Of a DNA stretch of 49,899 nt, positions 48,210 to 49,899 are shown in pieces. The translations under genes were made by a program, and so were the position numbers. The notes under the pieces were generated by a model that saw nothing but the letters and a program-made list of their open reading frames with translations, made no database searches and had not been told where the DNA came from. Origin of the DNA: Rhodanobacter denitrificans (GTDB lineage Bacteria > Pseudomonadota > Gammaproteobacteria > Xanthomonadales > Rhodanobacteraceae); NCBI GenBank assembly GCA_017848855.1, contig JAFIHF010000056.1, forward strand, positions 1-49,899, in the 5' to 3' direction. How positions within the stretch are numbered: position 1 is the first letter of the stretch; every line of letters begins with the position of its first letter.

Positions 48210-49112
48210 CTACGCGCCCAGCAACACGTTGCCCAGCGGCACCGTGAGCAGCGACAGCACGATGCCCACGCCCAGCACGGTGTTGGCCAGTTCGGGATCG
48301 AGCCCGTATTCGTCGGCGAGGATGGTGGCCGACACCATCGGCGCCATCGCCGCCTGCAGCACGCCGACGGTGAGCGTGAGCCCGCCCACGCCGGTTGCGA
48401 TGCCCAGCACCCAGCACAGTGCCGGCGCCAGCAGCAGCTTCCAGCCCAGCCCCGCGGCCATCGCGCCCAGCTGGCGATGGCCGCCGTGCAGGCGGAACTG
48501 CAGCCCCACCGAAAACAGCGCCAGCGGCGACATGGTCTCGCCCAGCGGCTTGAACACGCCGTCCAGCACGGGCGGCCAGCCGCCGGCCAGCCCCACGATC
48601 ACGCCCAGCAGCAGCGCGAGGAAGGGGGGAAACGTGAGGATGCGGCGCGCGATGCGGCGCGGATCGGACGTGCGCCCCGCATACAGCGAGGCCACCGCCA
48701 CCGCCACCGAAGCCACCAGCGGAAAGCAGCCGAGCTGGTCGGCCACCACCGCCAGGCTCAGCCCCGCCTGGCCATGCAGGGCCTCCAGCATCGGGTAGCC
48801 CATGAACGAGGTGTTGCCCAGCCCGCAGACCAGGGTGAGCGCGCCGATCCGCCCGCGCGACCAGCCCAGCCGCGACCCGATCGCGGCGAACAGCAGCCAG
48901 GCGCCGAAGAAGGTGAGCCACATCGTCGCTACCAGGAACCACAGCGTCGCGTCCAGCTTCAATCGCGGAATCAGCTCCAGCACCAGCGCAGGCAGCGCGA
49001 TGTTGAGCACCCACCAGTTGAGCCCGTGCACGATGCCCGCCGGCGGCTGCGCCCAGCGACGGACCACGACGCCCAGCATCAGGCAGACGAACAACAGCAG
49101 CAACGCACTCAT
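48210..49112 (-). CDS. AEC family transporter (auxin efflux carrier-like permease)
   Basis: A 300-residue membrane protein with ten predicted helices. Family features include WWVLNIALPALVLELIP in helix 2, CGLGNTSFMGYPMLEAL, and the C-terminal LQAAMAPMVSATILADEYGLDPELANTVLGVG. AEC members carry malate, lactate or related anions in bacteria; the substrate here is unknown. Its gene precedes hslR on the same strand. Upstream (49113-49200) no promoter could be named. Confidence 0.9.
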   Translation of the reverse strand: MSALLLLFVCLMLGVVVRRWAQPPAGIVHGLNWWVLNIALPALVLELIPRLKLDATLWFLVATMWLTFFGAWLLFAAIGSRLGWSRGRIGALTLVCGLGNTSFMGYPMLEALHGQAGLSLAVVADQLGCFPLVASVAVAVASLYAGRTSDPRRIARRILTFPPFLALLLGVIVGLAGGWPPVLDGVFKPLGETMSPLALFSVGLQFRLHGGHRQLGAMAAGLGWKLLLAPALCWVLGIATGVGGLTLTVGVLQAAMAPMVSATILADEYGLDPELANTVLGVGIVLSLLTVPLGNVLLGA

Positions 49113-49387
49113 CGGGAAAGTCTTGCGGTGGGGAGCCCCGCATTAGACGCGATGCGGCGCCCGCGCGAAAGCGCGGCCGTCGGCTCGGCGATAATGCGAG
49201 GCCTGATCAAGCTGGCTTCTCGCTCGTCATCCCGGCGAGGTGCTTTTCAACAGCCGAAGGCTGGTCAAGCGCACTGCTGTCCGGAATATTTCGCCGGAGA
49301 TCTGCTCTCCTCTCCCTCCGGGACGGGTGCTCGCGAGAACCATTCGATTCCGCATATTGGCTCGCCTGTGGCGGGCTTTCGGTCGCC

Positions 49388-49690
49388 TGCCGCAAGCGAC
49401 AGAGCGGTTTCGGTCGCCTGCCGGCGCCCGAGTGACTTTCTCTTTGCTTGTCCAAAGAGAAAGTCACCAAAGAGAAACGACACCCCGCGGCGACGCTTTC
49501 CGTCCATTCATGGACGGAAAGTCCGTGAGGCGGGGCCGGGCTTTTCGAGCGGGCTCCTGCCCGCGCGAAAAGGCGTTGCCATCCCTGGCAACGCCCGCTG
49601 CGCGGCCTTGTCGTCCCCGCCTCACCGTCGCCGAGGGGCCCCGGGAAAAGCAGCGCGCTCCCAGCGCGCAGAAGCAACGGCCAGAGCAAA
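49388..49690 (+). repeat. Multi-hairpin structured element, full copy C
   Basis: H-b is at 49432-49446/49453-49467 (perfect 15-base arms), H-c at 49496-49506/49511-49521, the enclosing helix GTGAGGCGGGG at 49525-49535 with a perfect complement at 49615-49625, H-d at 49541-49554/49559-49572, and H-e at 49572-49580/49587-49595. The region before it (49201-49387) holds repeat-derived sequence, including GGCTCGCCTGTGGCGGGCTTTCGG, and no gene I can support. Confidence 0.8.
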
Positions 49691-49718
49691 GCCAAGCGAA
49701 GCGCCGCAAGATTCGACT

Positions 49719-49820
49719 CCTCAGTTTCCAGATACGTCGCGGGGTGGCCGCTGTAGGGCGACGTGTCGACGAGCATTGATCCAACCCCCTCGATACAGCG
49801 GGCCTGTAGGGTCGGCGGAT
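49719..49820 (+). repeat. Conserved repeat module M2, third copy
   Basis: Same orientation and same position relative to the structured element as at 8572-8674. After it, a further palindrome, CCGGCCC...GGGCCGG, lies near 49866-49889 at the window edge. Confidence 0.75.
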
Positions 49821-49899
49821 GGAGCCGGCTATTCCGCTTGGTGCCTTCGCTTGACTCCGGGCATCCGGCCCTCGGCCCCTCGGGCCGGCGTCGCCGGGC

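Overview
The window is high-GC, densely coded DNA from a gammaproteobacterium. The block pncC, recA, recX, alaS, csrA, tRNA-Ser(GCU) reproduces the order found in E. coli. Together with the protein families present and the abundance of CTCTCCC and GTCGGGCT palindromes, it suggests the Xanthomonadales (Lysobacterales), most likely a Rhodanobacteraceae member such as Dyella or Rhodanobacter. The taxon is an inference; no rRNA is present. I see no phage or insertion-sequence genes and no CRISPR array.

Layout. 0.3-3.5 kb (minus): a likely operon of rhomboid protease, amino acid permease and class III formaldehyde dehydrogenase. 3.5-8.1 kb: NlpC/P60 hydrolase, YggS, M20 peptidase, SET-domain protein and GNAT acetyltransferase. 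8.1-8.9 kb: structured non-coding repeats. 8.9-13.2 kb (minus): a four-gene tripartite ABC exporter, followed by a two-component system to 15.4 kb. 15.6-18.7 kb: M1 peptidase coupled to a membrane protein. 18.9-26.7 kb: the most unusual gene neighbourhood. It holds an alpha/beta hydrolase, two small EamA/SMR transporters, a DegT-type aminotransferase, a beta-propeller protein, an arginase-like protein and a FemAB-like N-acyltransferase, with a dedicated acyl carrier protein and ketoacyl synthase reading divergently from the acyltransferase. 26.9-27.5 kb: a VapBC toxin-antitoxin pair between repeats. 28-30.2 kb: class III aminotransferase and HAD phosphatase. 30.4-35 kb: MipA-type outer membrane protein, CPBP protease, Rieske ferredoxin, GNAT and M13 peptidase. 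35.1-35.7 kb: tandem hairpin repeats, then tRNA-Ser. 35.8-44.1 kb: csrA, alaS, recX, recA, pncC (minus) and mutS (plus). 44.2-49.1 kb: DUF3617 protein, two nearly duplicate single-domain response regulators flanking a catalase, Hsp15 and an AEC transporter. The window ends in another copy of the structured repeat.

The most notable non-coding signal is a roughly 300-base element present in three full copies (near 8.2, 27.7 and 49.5 kb) and three shorter versions. Each full copy folds into a series of hairpins, two of them enclosed by a longer-range helix. Between copies many stem bases change on both arms so that pairing is kept, which suggests a maintained structure rather than random repeat decay.
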